NCBI GenBank assembly: GCA_964589935.1
Contig: CAZPVD010000002.1
Span: 62,001-126,000 of the forward strand
DNA from: VHCN01 sp964589935
GTDB lineage: Bacteria; Verrucomicrobiota; Verrucomicrobiia; Limisphaerales; VHCN01
Length of the DNA stretch: 64,000 nt
Reading direction: 5' to 3'
Within the stretch, counting starts at the first letter, position 1, and each line of letters starts with the position of its first letter. The translations under genes and the position numbers were made by a program. Positions 10,192 through 18,866 of the stretch are shown here, piece by piece. Below the pieces are notes generated by a model. It was not told the DNA's origin, did not search any database, and was given only the letters and a program-made list of their open reading frames with translations.

Positions 10192-11481
10192 TCAGGCGAG
10201 CAATTCCTTGATCGGCCCGCACGCCGGGTCGGCCATCGGCACCTGGCGGCCGGCGATGTCGAAGTTGCCCTTCGAGCTGAGGCCAAGCGCGCGCAGATAC
10301 GTGTGGAAGAGATGCCCGCAGTCCACTTCGCGCTCGGTGACTTCGGTGCCCTTGTCGTTGGTCTTGCCGATGAGCGCGCCGCGTTGCAGTCCCGCGCCGC
10401 CGAGGCAGACGCTCCACGCGCGACCAAAGTGGTCGCGACCGTAATTGGCATTGATGTGCGGCGTGCGCCCGAACTCGGAGAGCACCACGATGAGCGTGCT
10501 GTCCAGCATCCCGCGGTCGTGTAAATCCGCGACAAGCGTCGCAAAGGGCTTGTCAAATTCGCCGAGCTGCTCGAAGTGGAAGTTGAAGTTCTCGTTATGC
10601 GTGTCGTAGTTCGAGTGCGAAACCTGCACGAACGTGATTCCATTCTCCAACAGCCGCCGCGCCATGAGGCAGTGCCGGCCGAAATCATCCTTGCCGTAAC
10701 GCTCGCGGTCCTTCTCCGGCTCCTTCGAGAGGTCGAACACGTCACGCTGCTTCATGAGTTCCAGCGCCTGCTCATAGCTCTGCACGTAGGCGTCCGTCAT
10801 CGCCGTGCGACGGCGCGAAAGGAAGTGGTCGTTCGCGAGGCGGCGGAACTCGTTCTGTTCCGCGAGCGAGGCGTCGCTGAGGCTGTCGGGTTTGGTCGTG
10901 TTCTGCGGAGGCTTCCCGCCATCGAGGGAAATGCTCGCGTATTTCGGGCCGAGATACGCGGAGTCCGCGCTGCGCCCGCCGCCGCCGCCGGCCGTGATGC
11001 GGATGTGGCCGGGCAGCGTGTGGTCGGCGGAGTCGAGGCACTTCGCGACGACCGCGCCGATCTGCGGATAATCCTGCCCCGGCATCTGGCGGCGGCCTGT
11101 GAGCATCATGTAAGTGCCCTTGCCGTGGTCGTCGTTCTTCGTGTTGATGCCGCGCACGAGCGCGAGATGATGCATCTGCTTCGCCGTGAACGGCAGCAGT
11201 TCGCTGATGTGGATGCCCGGCACGCTCGTCGGAATCGCGCGAAAAGGCCCGCCGTTTTCAGTGCCCGGCTTCGGATCCCAGCTTTCAAGCTGCGAGAGGC
11301 CGCCGTGCATGTTGATGACGATCATGCGCTTCTGGTCCTTCGCGAGCGCGGCCGAGACGGAGGGCGTCGCGAACGCGCCAAGTCCGCCCACCACCGCGCC
11401 GGCGCCGAGCGCGAGCGAGCCGAGGAATTGACGACGGGCGATCACGTGCTCCGCCGAGCCGCAGGCATAGGTGCATTTCAT
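10192..11481 (-). CDS. DUF1501 family protein with Tat signal
   Basis: 429 residues. A Tat signal is present: ARRQFLGSLALGAGA with an Ala/Gly-rich hydrophobic core ending near residue 45. DUF1501 hallmarks are visible: VINMHGGLSQLESWDPKP near the start of the mature part, a middle SRRRTAMTDAYVQSYEQAL segment and a late LIVVLSEFGRTPHINANYGRDH motif. The fold belongs to the alkaline-phosphatase/sulfatase superfamily, but the activity of DUF1501 is not established. It follows a DUF1549/DUF1553 protein 141 bp upstream and precedes a WD40 gene, the usual PVC-type arrangement. Confidence 0.9.
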   Translation of the reverse strand: MKCTYACGSAEHVIARRQFLGSLALGAGAVVGGLGAFATPSVSAALAKDQKRMIVINMHGGLSQLESWDPKPGTENGGPFRAIPTSVPGIHISELLPFTAKQMHHLALVRGINTKNDDHGKGTYMMLTGRRQMPGQDYPQIGAVVAKCLDSADHTLPGHIRITAGGGGGRSADSAYLGPKYASISLDGGKPPQNTTKPDSLSDASLAEQNEFRRLANDHFLSRRRTAMTDAYVQSYEQALELMKQRDVFDLSKEPEKDRERYGKDDFGRHCLMARRLLENGITFVQVSHSNYDTHNENFNFHFEQLGEFDKPFATLVADLHDRGMLDSTLIVVLSEFGRTPHINANYGRDHFGRAWSVCLGGAGLQRGALIGKTNDKGTEVTEREVDCGHLFHTYLRALGLSSKGNFDIAGRQVPMADPACGPIKELLA

Positions 11482-11622
11482 AAGCGTGCCGGTGCTGGAT
11501 TTTGCTTTGTTGAATCTATCTCATTCTGACGCACGCGAGGCAACTCTGAATCATGTTGGAATGAACTTTTCTTTGCTCTTTGCCCGTCAATCGCGAAGAG
11601 GACTCAACCGGACTCGAGCACG

Positions 11623-14388
11623 TCAATGCTTGAACCGGAACTCCACGCTCGTGAGCAGCGCCCACGTGAGTTCCTGAACAATGGCCTGCTTTTCGGTTGC
11701 ACGCGCGGCGAGGCGCTTCTCGACTTCCTTAACTTCGTCCACGGTTGGCGGGCGGGTGAGCACGCTCAGATAAAGTTCGTCGGCGAGCGCCTTCGCGTCC
11801 ACCGCCTTCATCAGGCGGTCAATCAAGTTGCCGCCTGACGGCGCGAGCCAGCTCCGCACCATGCTGCCATTGTTGAAAAAGAGCGCCTGATCCGCGGTCG
11901 CATAGAACGCATCCTGCGGCTGGCCGGCGGCGTTGGCGAACAGCGGCACGAACCCATCCACGCCGCTCTTGAGCTTGTCCCACACAAACTGCTCGACGAA
12001 CTTCGCGCGCTCCGCGAGCCGCACGGGATCGTTCGCGTTCGATTCCGGCGGCGGGCTTTTCTTGTCGAACTCCGCGCCGCCGGCGGTTTCGTTCGCGCCC
12101 ACGACGCCGACCGCGCGCATCATGCTCCACGCAAGTTGCTCGGGCGTCAGCGCCACAAGCGCGCCCGAGGCAAAGCGCGTCTCCAGCAGCGGCGAAAGCT
12201 TTGCGAACGGCTCGCCCAATTTCCTGCAATCGGCGGAAGCCTTTTGCTCTGTGGCGCGCAACTGCTCCTCGACCTCTGGCAACTCGCGGCTCGCGCTCGC
12301 GAACAGTTTTGCCACCGGCTCGAAGCCGCGCCGTGCCTGCGCGAGACGCAACCGCGCGATGCTCGATGCCGCCTCGCCCGCAGCGACGACCTGCCGGAGT
12401 TTTGCAAGTTCCTCCGGCGGCGCGGGCGCGCAGCCTTTCTTTGCCACTGCGGCGTCGGCGAGATGACGCCTGCTGTCACGCAACTTAATTTCCGCGGATT
12501 CGCAGGCCTTTTGGGCGGCGGCCAGCTCGTCATGGCGCACCACGACGCGCTTTGCGTCACCAAGCTTGGAGCGCAGTTGCTCGACGGCTGCGCGTGACGC
12601 GCTCGCCTCGGCGAACAGCGGTGCGCTGTCCGAAAGCGTCTTCGCATCGGCCAGTTGCTTCTCGACGTGGTGCAGCGCGGTCTTGTCCGCTTCGCGGTGG
12701 TTGCGGACGTTGCTGAGCTCGTTTTCCATCGCGATCACTTTGCGCTCGGCCTCATCGTGCCGCTGACGGATCGAATCGGCCGCTTCGTCCGCAGCGGCAA
12801 GTTTCTCAAACATCGGCTTCGCGGCAGCGGCTTTGGCGTCGGCGTCCTTCGCTGCGGCGTCCACGTCCTTCGTGAGCGTTTCAGAGCGGGACTTAAGCGT
12901 GGCGGCGGAGTTGGTGAGGTCCTTGTCGCCGGGCAGGCTGTTGAGCGCCTCGTTGACCTTGGCAAGCGCCTCGTTGACGGACTGGAGCGCAGCGCGGCGG
13001 GCCGAGAGAAGCTTCTGCGCCTCAAAGTGCGCGTTGATGGCTGGGTCGCAAGATTTTTTTGCCTCGGCGAGCACGGTGTTCGTCTTGGTGAACTCGGCAA
13101 AAATTGGATCGGCGGCCTTTTTCGCGGCAGTGACGCCGGCGAGCGCCTTCTTCAATGCCTCGTCGTCCTGTGCAACCACATCGGCGAGCCGTTTTTGTTC
13201 AGCTTCAAGCTCGGCGATGCGCTCGGCGGGAAGTTTGGGCGGCGCGATGGGCGGCGAACTGATGTCGAAGCTGCGCTGGTAGGCGCGCGTGAGCGCCAGC
13301 TCGCGCAGGAATGCGCGTGTGTCGAAGCGCATGGCCACGAACTCGTCCGCGAGCAGGTCGAGCAACGCGGGATACGTCGGCGGATTGTCGGAATGCATTT
13401 CGTCCACCGGTTCGACCAAGCCGCGGCCCATCATGAGCGCCCAGAGACGGTTGGTGATGTTGCGGTTGAAAGCGCGATTCGATCCGTCGGTTGCGACGCG
13501 CGCGAGCTGCGCGACGCGGCTGAACTTCGGCTGAGGGCGGAGGTTTTTGTCCTTCGCGTCGGGCCGCACGATCCATTCGTCGCCCATGCGGAAGCGCGGC
13601 TCCATCAACTGTTCGCCGCCGGGCAGGCGCGGCCGCGTTGCGCCGGCTTCCTTCGTGAAAACCGAAGTGAACGCCACTTCGCCATCGGATTTCTCGGCGA
13701 GGAAATTTTTCTTCGACTTGTCCTCGGTGAAGAGATACGCACGGTTAAAAAATGCGTAAAGCCCGTGGTAATCGCGCTGGAAGTAGTCCTCGATGCGCGG
13801 ATGGTCGTGGCACTGCGCGCATGCGAGGTCCTTGCCGAAGAAAATGCGGCCCGTGTCGCGCGCGAGCAGGTTTTGCTCGGCGTCGCGGTCGAGATAAAAG
13901 CGCGACACGACGCGGAGCTTCTCGTCCGAGCCGTCGGCGGCGAGGATTTCGCGGGCCAGCTCGTTGTAGGGTTTGTTCGTCGCGAAGGAATTGAAAAGCC
14001 ACTGCTGCCACTCGGCGACCTTCACATTTTTTTCAGGCCGCCGCTCCATGAGCATCACGTCAAACACCGTTGCCATTTGCCGCGCGTGCTCGGGTGAGGC
14101 GAGCAGCCGGTCCACGAGCCGAGCACGCTTGTCCGTCGAGGTGTCGGCAAAAAACGCGCGCGCCTCGTCCGCCGAAGGAATGCGGCCGTTGAGATCAAGG
14201 TGAACGCGCCGCACGAAGTCCGCGTCGCCCGCCACGGACAGCACCGGCCCGACGAACGACGTTTCGATCATCCGATCAACGCGCTCGTGCAGCGGTTCCG
14301 CGGAACGGCCGATGCCGGCACAAACGAGTGCGGCCACCCACGCCACGCGTTGAAGCAGGCGCGTCGGGAGGATGGCGGTTCGTTTCAT
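11623..14388 (-). CDS. DUF1549/DUF1553 secreted protein with a long coiled-coil insertion
   Basis: 921 residues with an N-terminal signal peptide (hydrophobic to about residue 30, SAEP after it). DUF1549 spans about 35-230 and contains a c-type heme motif CAQCH (190-194). DUF1553 begins near 300 (NITNRLWALMMGRGLVEPVDE) but is interrupted by about 350 residues of Ala/Glu/Lys-rich predicted coiled coil (about 385-735), after which DUF1553-like sequence resumes (LTPEQLAWSMMRAVG) to the end. The cytochrome-type PSCyt1 domain seen in the gene at 22435 is absent. It is the first gene of an operon with DUF1501 and WD40 genes. Role unknown; electron transfer or polymer binding has been proposed for the family. 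Confidence 0.87.
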   Translation of the reverse strand: MKRTAILPTRLLQRVAWVAALVCAGIGRSAEPLHERVDRMIETSFVGPVLSVAGDADFVRRVHLDLNGRIPSADEARAFFADTSTDKRARLVDRLLASPEHARQMATVFDVMLMERRPEKNVKVAEWQQWLFNSFATNKPYNELAREILAADGSDEKLRVVSRFYLDRDAEQNLLARDTGRIFFGKDLACAQCHDHPRIEDYFQRDYHGLYAFFNRAYLFTEDKSKKNFLAEKSDGEVAFTSVFTKEAGATRPRLPGGEQLMEPRFRMGDEWIVRPDAKDKNLRPQPKFSRVAQLARVATDGSNRAFNRNITNRLWALMMGRGLVEPVDEMHSDNPPTYPALLDLLADEFVAMRFDTRAFLRELALTRAYQRSFDISSPPIAPPKLPAERIAELEAEQKRLADVVAQDDEALKKALAGVTAAKKAADPIFAEFTKTNTVLAEAKKSCDPAINAHFEAQKLLSARRAALQSVNEALAKVNEALNSLPGDKDLTNSAATLKSRSETLTKDVDAAAKDADAKAAAAKPMFEKLAAADEAADSIRQRHDEAERKVIAMENELSNVRNHREADKTALHHVEKQLADAKTLSDSAPLFAEASASRAAVEQLRSKLGDAKRVVVRHDELAAAQKACESAEIKLRDSRRHLADAAVAKKGCAPAPPEELAKLRQVVAAGEAASSIARLRLAQARRGFEPVAKLFASASRELPEVEEQLRATEQKASADCRKLGEPFAKLSPLLETRFASGALVALTPEQLAWSMMRAVGVVGANETAGGAEFDKKSPPPESNANDPVRLAERAKFVEQFVWDKLKSGVDGFVPLFANAAGQPQDAFYATADQALFFNNGSMVRSWLAPSGGNLIDRLMKAVDAKALADELYLSVLTRPPTVDEVKEVEKRLAARATEKQAIVQELTWALLTSVEFRFKH

Positions 14389-14537
14389 GTCGTTCGTTCG
14401 TGTGCGATGGGTAAAAATTTAGAGGGTGCGGAGGCGGAAAGTATTCACCGGCGTTGCAAAATTGCGGACAGATATTGACCGGCGAAACAGCGTGGTTTTC
14501 CGGCATTTTTGCGGAAGTTTCAGGCCCGCAATTCCCT

Positions 14538-14565
14538 TTGACTGCCCCCGGTGCTTCGATATGCT
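14538..14565 (+). promoter_or_regulatory. candidate sigma-70 promoter for pgk-tpiA-secG
   Basis: TTGACT (14538-14543) and TATGCT (14560-14565) are separated by 16 bases, giving a predicted start near 14572 and a short leader before the pgk ATG at 14588. Matches are 5/6 and 4/6 to the consensus. It lies in the 199-bp divergent gap between the DUF1549 gene and pgk. Confidence 0.5.
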
Positions 14566-14587
14566 TCCGCGCCTGTTTGATTTTGCT

Positions 14588-15844
14588 ATGGCGAAACTGA
14601 GCGTCAAAGACCTCGATGTCCGCGGCAAGCGCGTGTTTGTGCGCGTGGACTACAACGTGCCGATGGAGGAAAAGGATGGCCAGATGGTCATCAACGACAC
14701 GACGCGCATCCGCGAGACACTGCCCACGCTCGAACTGCTCGTCGGCGCCGGCGCGCGGGTCATCCTCGCGGCGCATCTCGGCCGTCCCAAGGGCCAACGC
14801 GAGCCCTCGATGTCGCTGCGCCCGGTCGCGGCGAAGCTCGCCGACATGATCTGCCGGCCCGTCGCGTTCGTGGACGATTGCATCGGCGAAAAAGTCGAGA
14901 AGACCGTCGGCGCGATGCAGAACGGCGACATCTTGCTTCTGGAAAATGTCCGCTATCACAACCAGGAGGAGGCCAACATCCCGGCCTTCGCCGAGAATCT
15001 CGCAAAGATCGCGGACATCTACGTGAACGACGCGTTCGGCGCGGCGCACCGTGCGCACGCGAGCACCGAGGGCGCGGCGCAAGCCATTGCGAAGCGCGGC
15101 GGCAAGTGCGCGGCCGGTTTGCTGATGGAGCGCGAACTCAAGTTCCTCGGCGACGAATTGGAAAATCCGGCGCGGCCGTTTGTCGTCATCCTTGGCGGCG
15201 CGAAAGTCTCGGACAAGATTCTCGTCATTGACCGATTGCTCGAAAAGGCCGACACGATTCTCATCGGCGGGGCGATGGCCTACACGTTCAAGCTCGCGCA
15301 GGGTTTCAAGGTCGGGAAGTCGCTCGTTGAGCCGGACAAGACCGAAGTGGCGAAGGCTGCCCTCGCAAAAGCCAGAGCGCGCGGCGTGAAGTTCCTCTTG
15401 CCCACCGACAACGTCGTCGCGACGCCCGTGGACACCGGCAAGCTGAACAAGAAAGGCAAGCCGGTGATGAGCTTCGAGAATGCACGCGTGAACGCCGACG
15501 CGGACATCGCGGATGCGGACGAGGGCTTCGACATCGGCCCGGCGACGGCGGCGAGCTATGCCGAAATCATCAAGGGCGCGAAGACAATTTTGTGGAACGG
15601 CCCGATGGGCATGTTCGAGGACAAGCGCTTTGCCGAGGGCACGAACGTCGTCGCGCGCGCCGTGGTCGAGGCGACGCAGAAGAGCGGCGCCAAGAGCATC
15701 ATCGGCGGCGGCGACAGCGTGAAGGCGCTCAACCAGGCCGGCCTCGGCGACAAGGTGACCTTCATGAGCACTGGCGGCGGCGCGAGCCTTGAATTTCTCG
15801 AAGGCAAGATGCTTCCTGGCGTGGCGGCGCTGACGGACAAGTAA
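14588..15844 (+). CDS. pgk: phosphoglycerate kinase
   Basis: 418 residues, the usual length. Glycolytic transfer of phosphate between 1,3-bisphosphoglycerate and ADP in the cytoplasm. Visible signatures: RVFVRVDYNVPM (N-terminal substrate-binding Arg/Asp), AAHLGRPKG, LLLENVRYH, VNDAFGAAHRAHAST, VILGGAKVSDKI, WNGPMGMFE and the nucleotide-binding STGGGASLEFLEGK near the C-terminus. The ATG at 14588 is chosen because it begins the conserved AKLSVKDL; the frame is open back to 14426 but that would run through the promoter. First gene of pgk-tpiA-secG. Confidence 0.98.
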   Translation: MAKLSVKDLDVRGKRVFVRVDYNVPMEEKDGQMVINDTTRIRETLPTLELLVGAGARVILAAHLGRPKGQREPSMSLRPVAAKLADMICRPVAFVDDCIGEKVEKTVGAMQNGDILLLENVRYHNQEEANIPAFAENLAKIADIYVNDAFGAAHRAHASTEGAAQAIAKRGGKCAAGLLMERELKFLGDELENPARPFVVILGGAKVSDKILVIDRLLEKADTILIGGAMAYTFKLAQGFKVGKSLVEPDKTEVAKAALAKARARGVKFLLPTDNVVATPVDTGKLNKKGKPVMSFENARVNADADIADADEGFDIGPATAASYAEIIKGAKTILWNGPMGMFEDKRFAEGTNVVARAVVEATQKSGAKSIIGGGDSVKALNQAGLGDKVTFMSTGGGASLEFLEGKMLPGVAALTDK

Positions 15845-15868
15845 TTTCAATTTTCTCCGATTAACCGC

Positions 15869-16633
15869 ATGGACAAAGAACGCAAACTCATCATCGCCGG
15901 CAACTGGAAGATGAACAAAACCGTCGCCGAGGCGCTCGCGCTCGTGGACGGACTCAAGCGCGAACTCGCGAACGTCAAGGACGCGGACATCGTCATCTGC
16001 CCGCCGTTCACCGCGCTCGACGCGGTTTCCAAGGCTGTGGATCACACGAACCTCCGTCTCGGCGCGCAGAACATGAGCGAGCAGAATTTCGGCGCGTTCA
16101 CCGGCGAGATTTGCGCCGGGATGCTCAAGGATTTGCTCGTGCGCTACGTTATTCTCGGCCACTCGGAGCGCCGGCAGTTTCAGAAGGAATCCGACGAACT
16201 GATTTCAAAGAAGGCGCTCGCCGCGCATGCCGCGTCGCTGAAGCCCATCGTCTGCGTCGGCGAACTGCTCGCGGAACGCGAAGCAGGCCAGACGGAAAAA
16301 GTGGTTGGCACTCAAGTGCGCGGCAGCCTCGCTGGCCTCACGAAGGAGCAGATCGTCGAGACCATCATCGCCTACGAGCCGGTGTGGGCCATCGGCACGG
16401 GCAAGACGGCCACGAGCGCGCAGGCGCAGGAAGTGCACGCGTTCATCCGCAGGCAGCTCGCGGCGATTTTCGACGAATCCATTGCGCGACGCGTGCGCAT
16501 CCAATACGGTGGCAGTGTCAAGCCGGCCAACGCCCGCGAATTGATGAGCCAGCCGGATGTGGACGGCGCGCTCGTCGGCGGTGCGTCGCTCGCGGTGCGC
16601 GATTTTGCGGACATTGTGAAGAACTCGATTTAA
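15869..16633 (+). CDS. tpiA: triosephosphate isomerase
   Basis: 254 residues, full length. Interconverts dihydroxyacetone phosphate and glyceraldehyde 3-phosphate. Catalytic residues are in place: Lys in AGNWKMNK, His in ILGHSERRQ, Glu in AYEPVWAIGTGKTAT (loop 6 follows), and the phosphate-binding IQYGGSVKPANA and LVGGASL segments. It lies 24 bp after pgk and 21 bp before secG on the same strand, consistent with one transcript. Confidence 0.98.
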   Translation: MDKERKLIIAGNWKMNKTVAEALALVDGLKRELANVKDADIVICPPFTALDAVSKAVDHTNLRLGAQNMSEQNFGAFTGEICAGMLKDLLVRYVILGHSERRQFQKESDELISKKALAAHAASLKPIVCVGELLAEREAGQTEKVVGTQVRGSLAGLTKEQIVETIIAYEPVWAIGTGKTATSAQAQEVHAFIRRQLAAIFDESIARRVRIQYGGSVKPANARELMSQPDVDGALVGGASLAVRDFADIVKNSI

Positions 16634-16654
16634 CGACAGACTGCGGGAACGACT

Positions 16655-17161
16655 ATGAACTTTTTGATTGGACTGATGACATTTGTGCTGGTGCTGGATT
16701 GCCTGTTTTTGATTTTGGTAATCCTGATCCAGCTTCCTAAAAAAGAAGCCGGCCTCGGCGGCGCGGCGTTCGGATCGGGCGCGACCGATGCGCTCTTCGG
16801 CGCGGGCACGGGCAACGTGCTCACCAAGGCGACGAAATACGCCGGGATACTGTTCCTTGTCCTGTCACTGGTGCTCTACGTCGTCTCGATGCGCGCGCGA
16901 CACCAGAAGAGCGGCGTCGAGAAGGAACTGCAAAATCTCGCCGGCCAAACTGCGCCGGCAACAAAGGGCGCTGCGCCGCAGGAAACAACAATCGGTGCGC
17001 CACCAATGACGAATCTGCCAATCGCAACAAGCGCTACTGCGAAAACTCAATCGAATATTGTGGTTTCAGACATTGTTGCCCCGCCAAAGCCAGGCTCATC
17101 TTTGACGCAAGCCACGGTTGTTGGACCAATTACGAACAAGTCGGCGGCACCGAAGAAATGA
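16655..17161 (+). CDS. secG: preprotein translocase subunit SecG
   Basis: 168 residues. The first ~85 fit SecG: a membrane segment LMTFVLVLDCLFLILVILIQ, then the family's GLGGAAFGSGATDALFGAG loop and a second helix (about 62-82). SecG assists SecYE in protein export. The remaining ~85 residues are a hydrophilic Ala/Pro/Thr-rich tail without motifs, longer than in E. coli SecG; tails of this kind occur in related phyla. It is the last gene of the pgk operon and is followed 28 bp later by a terminator. Confidence 0.9.
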   Translation: MNFLIGLMTFVLVLDCLFLILVILIQLPKKEAGLGGAAFGSGATDALFGAGTGNVLTKATKYAGILFLVLSLVLYVVSMRARHQKSGVEKELQNLAGQTAPATKGAAPQETTIGAPPMTNLPIATSATAKTQSNIVVSDIVAPPKPGSSLTQATVVGPITNKSAAPKK

Positions 17162-17174
17162 TTTGAGCGAGGCC

Positions 17175-18860
17175 ATGAAGCCGACGCCCAGCGCCCCGAG
17201 CAAACCGTTCCGGGCGCTGTTTTGTTTTCTTGGGAAAAATTTTCCGTCACGCCGCCTTCGCGTTCTCTTCCATCGCCTCTCGCCTCTCGCCTCTTGCCTG
17301 CTTCTCGCCGCTTGCATGCGCTCGCTGCCGCCGGCGGACCTCGTCATCATCAACGGCGCGGAGCCGGACTCACTCGATCCAGCGATCATCTCAACGCAGA
17401 CGGAGATGCGCATCGTGAAGGCGCTCTTCGAGGGGCTCACGCGCCTCGAAGGCACGAACGGCACGCCGGAACCCGCGCTGGCCGAACGCTGGGAAATTTC
17501 GCCCGACGGCACAACCTACACGTTTCACCTACGCAGCAACACCATGTGGAGCACGGGCCAGCCGATCACCGCGGACGACGTCGTGTGGTCGTGGCGGCGC
17601 GCGCTCGATCCTGTCACAGGCGCGGAATACGCTGGCCAGCTCTACTTCATCCGGCACGCGGAGGATTACAACATCGGGAAGACCAACGCCGCGACCGGCA
17701 AGCCCTTCACGGCCGAGGATGTCGCCGTCCGCGCGCTCGACGCGCGCACGCTGCGCGTGGAACTCATCAGCCCCACGGCGTTCTTCCTCGATCTGTGCGC
17801 GTTTCCGACGCTCGCGGTGGTGCCGCGATTTTGGATCGAGAAGCACGGCGACCGCTGGTTGATGGCGCAGCCGCTGCCGGTCAACGGCTGTTACCAGCTC
17901 GAATTCTGGCACATGAACGACCGCGTGCGCCTGCGCAAAAATCCGCGGCACTGGGACGCCGCGCACGTGCGCAGCGCGGTGGTGGACTTCCTGCCGGTTG
18001 GCACGCCGTCAACCGCGCTCAATCTTTACGAGACCGGGCAGGCTGATGTGATCTGGGACAAAAACCTCGTGCCAAACGAACTCATGGATGTGCTTGGCCA
18101 GCGGCCCGACTGCCACAAGTTCGATTACCTCGGCACGTATTTCTATCGCTACAACGTCACGCGCAAACCGTTCAACGACCGGCGCGTGCGAAAGGCACTC
18201 GCGCTTGCGCTCGATCGCAAGCGGCTCGTCGAGCGCATCACGCGCAGCGGCGAACGGCCCACGTCACACTTCACGCCTGATGGTATCGGCGTTTACCGGC
18301 CGCCCGACGGACTCGGCTACGATCCCGAACTCGCGCGGAAGCTTCTCGCGGACGCTGGCTTTCCCGGCGGCAAGGGCTTCCCGGCGTTCAACTATCTTTA
18401 CAAGACGGACAAGATGGACGAGCAGGTCGCCGTCGAGTTGCAGGCCATCTGGCAGCGCGAACTGGGCATCAAGATGGAACTGCGCGCGATGGAGCCAAAG
18501 GTGTATTACACCTCGCAGAGCGCGCTCGACTACGACCTGAGCCGGAGCAGTTGGATCGGCGATTACAACGACCCGAACACGTTTCTCGACATGTTCATGA
18601 GCGGCAACGGCAACAACCGCACCGGCTGGGCGAACACGAACTACGACGCGCTCGTGCGCCGCGCGAACTCGCAGACCGATCCGCACAAACGCGCTGAACT
18701 GCTGCGCGAGGCGGAGACGCTGCTTGTGCACGACGACCTGCCCGTTGTGCCGCTTTACTTCTACGCGGGCGTGAATTTTTTTGACACGAACAAGGTCAGC
18801 GGCATCCAGCAGAATCTTCTGGACGAGCACCCGATTCACACCGTTGTCCGCAGGAAATAA
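17175..18860 (+). CDS. oppA: oligopeptide ABC transporter substrate-binding lipoprotein (OppA family)
   Basis: 561 residues from the ATG at 17175. Solute-binding protein family 5: VIINGAEPDSLDPAI at the mature start, FEGLTRLEG, YTFHLRSNTMWSTGQPITADD, and LALDRKRLVERIT. A lipobox LLAAC (Cys about 47) marks it as a lipoprotein delivering peptides to the permeases downstream. The start is doubtful: the first ~16 codons overlap a strong terminator hairpin (17189-17226), and no other ATG precedes the lipobox. Part of the signal region (RLSPLAS) is encoded by a CTCGCCTCT-type repeat. oppB follows after 6 bp. Confidence 0.88.
   Translation: MKPTPSAPSKPFRALFCFLGKNFPSRRLRVLFHRLSPLASCLLLAACMRSLPPADLVIINGAEPDSLDPAIISTQTEMRIVKALFEGLTRLEGTNGTPEPALAERWEISPDGTTYTFHLRSNTMWSTGQPITADDVVWSWRRALDPVTGAEYAGQLYFIRHAEDYNIGKTNAATGKPFTAEDVAVRALDARTLRVELISPTAFFLDLCAFPTLAVVPRFWIEKHGDRWLMAQPLPVNGCYQLEFWHMNDRVRLRKNPRHWDAAHVRSAVVDFLPVGTPSTALNLYETGQADVIWDKNLVPNELMDVLGQRPDCHKFDYLGTYFYRYNVTRKPFNDRRVRKALALALDRKRLVERITRSGERPTSHFTPDGIGVYRPPDGLGYDPELARKLLADAGFPGGKGFPAFNYLYKTDKMDEQVAVELQAIWQRELGIKMELRAMEPKVYYTSQSALDYDLSRSSWIGDYNDPNTFLDMFMSGNGNNRTGWANTNYDALVRRANSQTDPHKRAELLREAETLLVHDDLPVVPLYFYAGVNFFDTNKVSGIQQNLLDEHPIHTVVRRK
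17189..17228 (+). terminator. rho-independent terminator after secG
   Basis: Perfect 8-bp stem 17189-17196 with 17212-17219 (CAGCGCCC / GGGCGCTG), a 15-base loop, then TTTTGTTTT. It lies 28 bp past the secG stop and inside the annotated 5' end of oppA. Confidence 0.8.
17273..17300 (+). repeat. CTCGCCTCT-type tandem repeat within the oppA signal region
   Basis: Three to four copies of a 7-base unit (TCGCCTC). The reverse complement is the same GAGAGGCGAGAGGCGAG string found at 19786-19807 at the start of oppC, so the two copies flank oppB in opposite orientation. Confidence 0.65.
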
Positions 18861-18866
18861 TCGCTT

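Noticed and set aside
14276..16162. Long minus-strand frame opposite pgk and tpiA
   Set aside because: Both genes opposite are certain; the frame is a GC-codon shadow.
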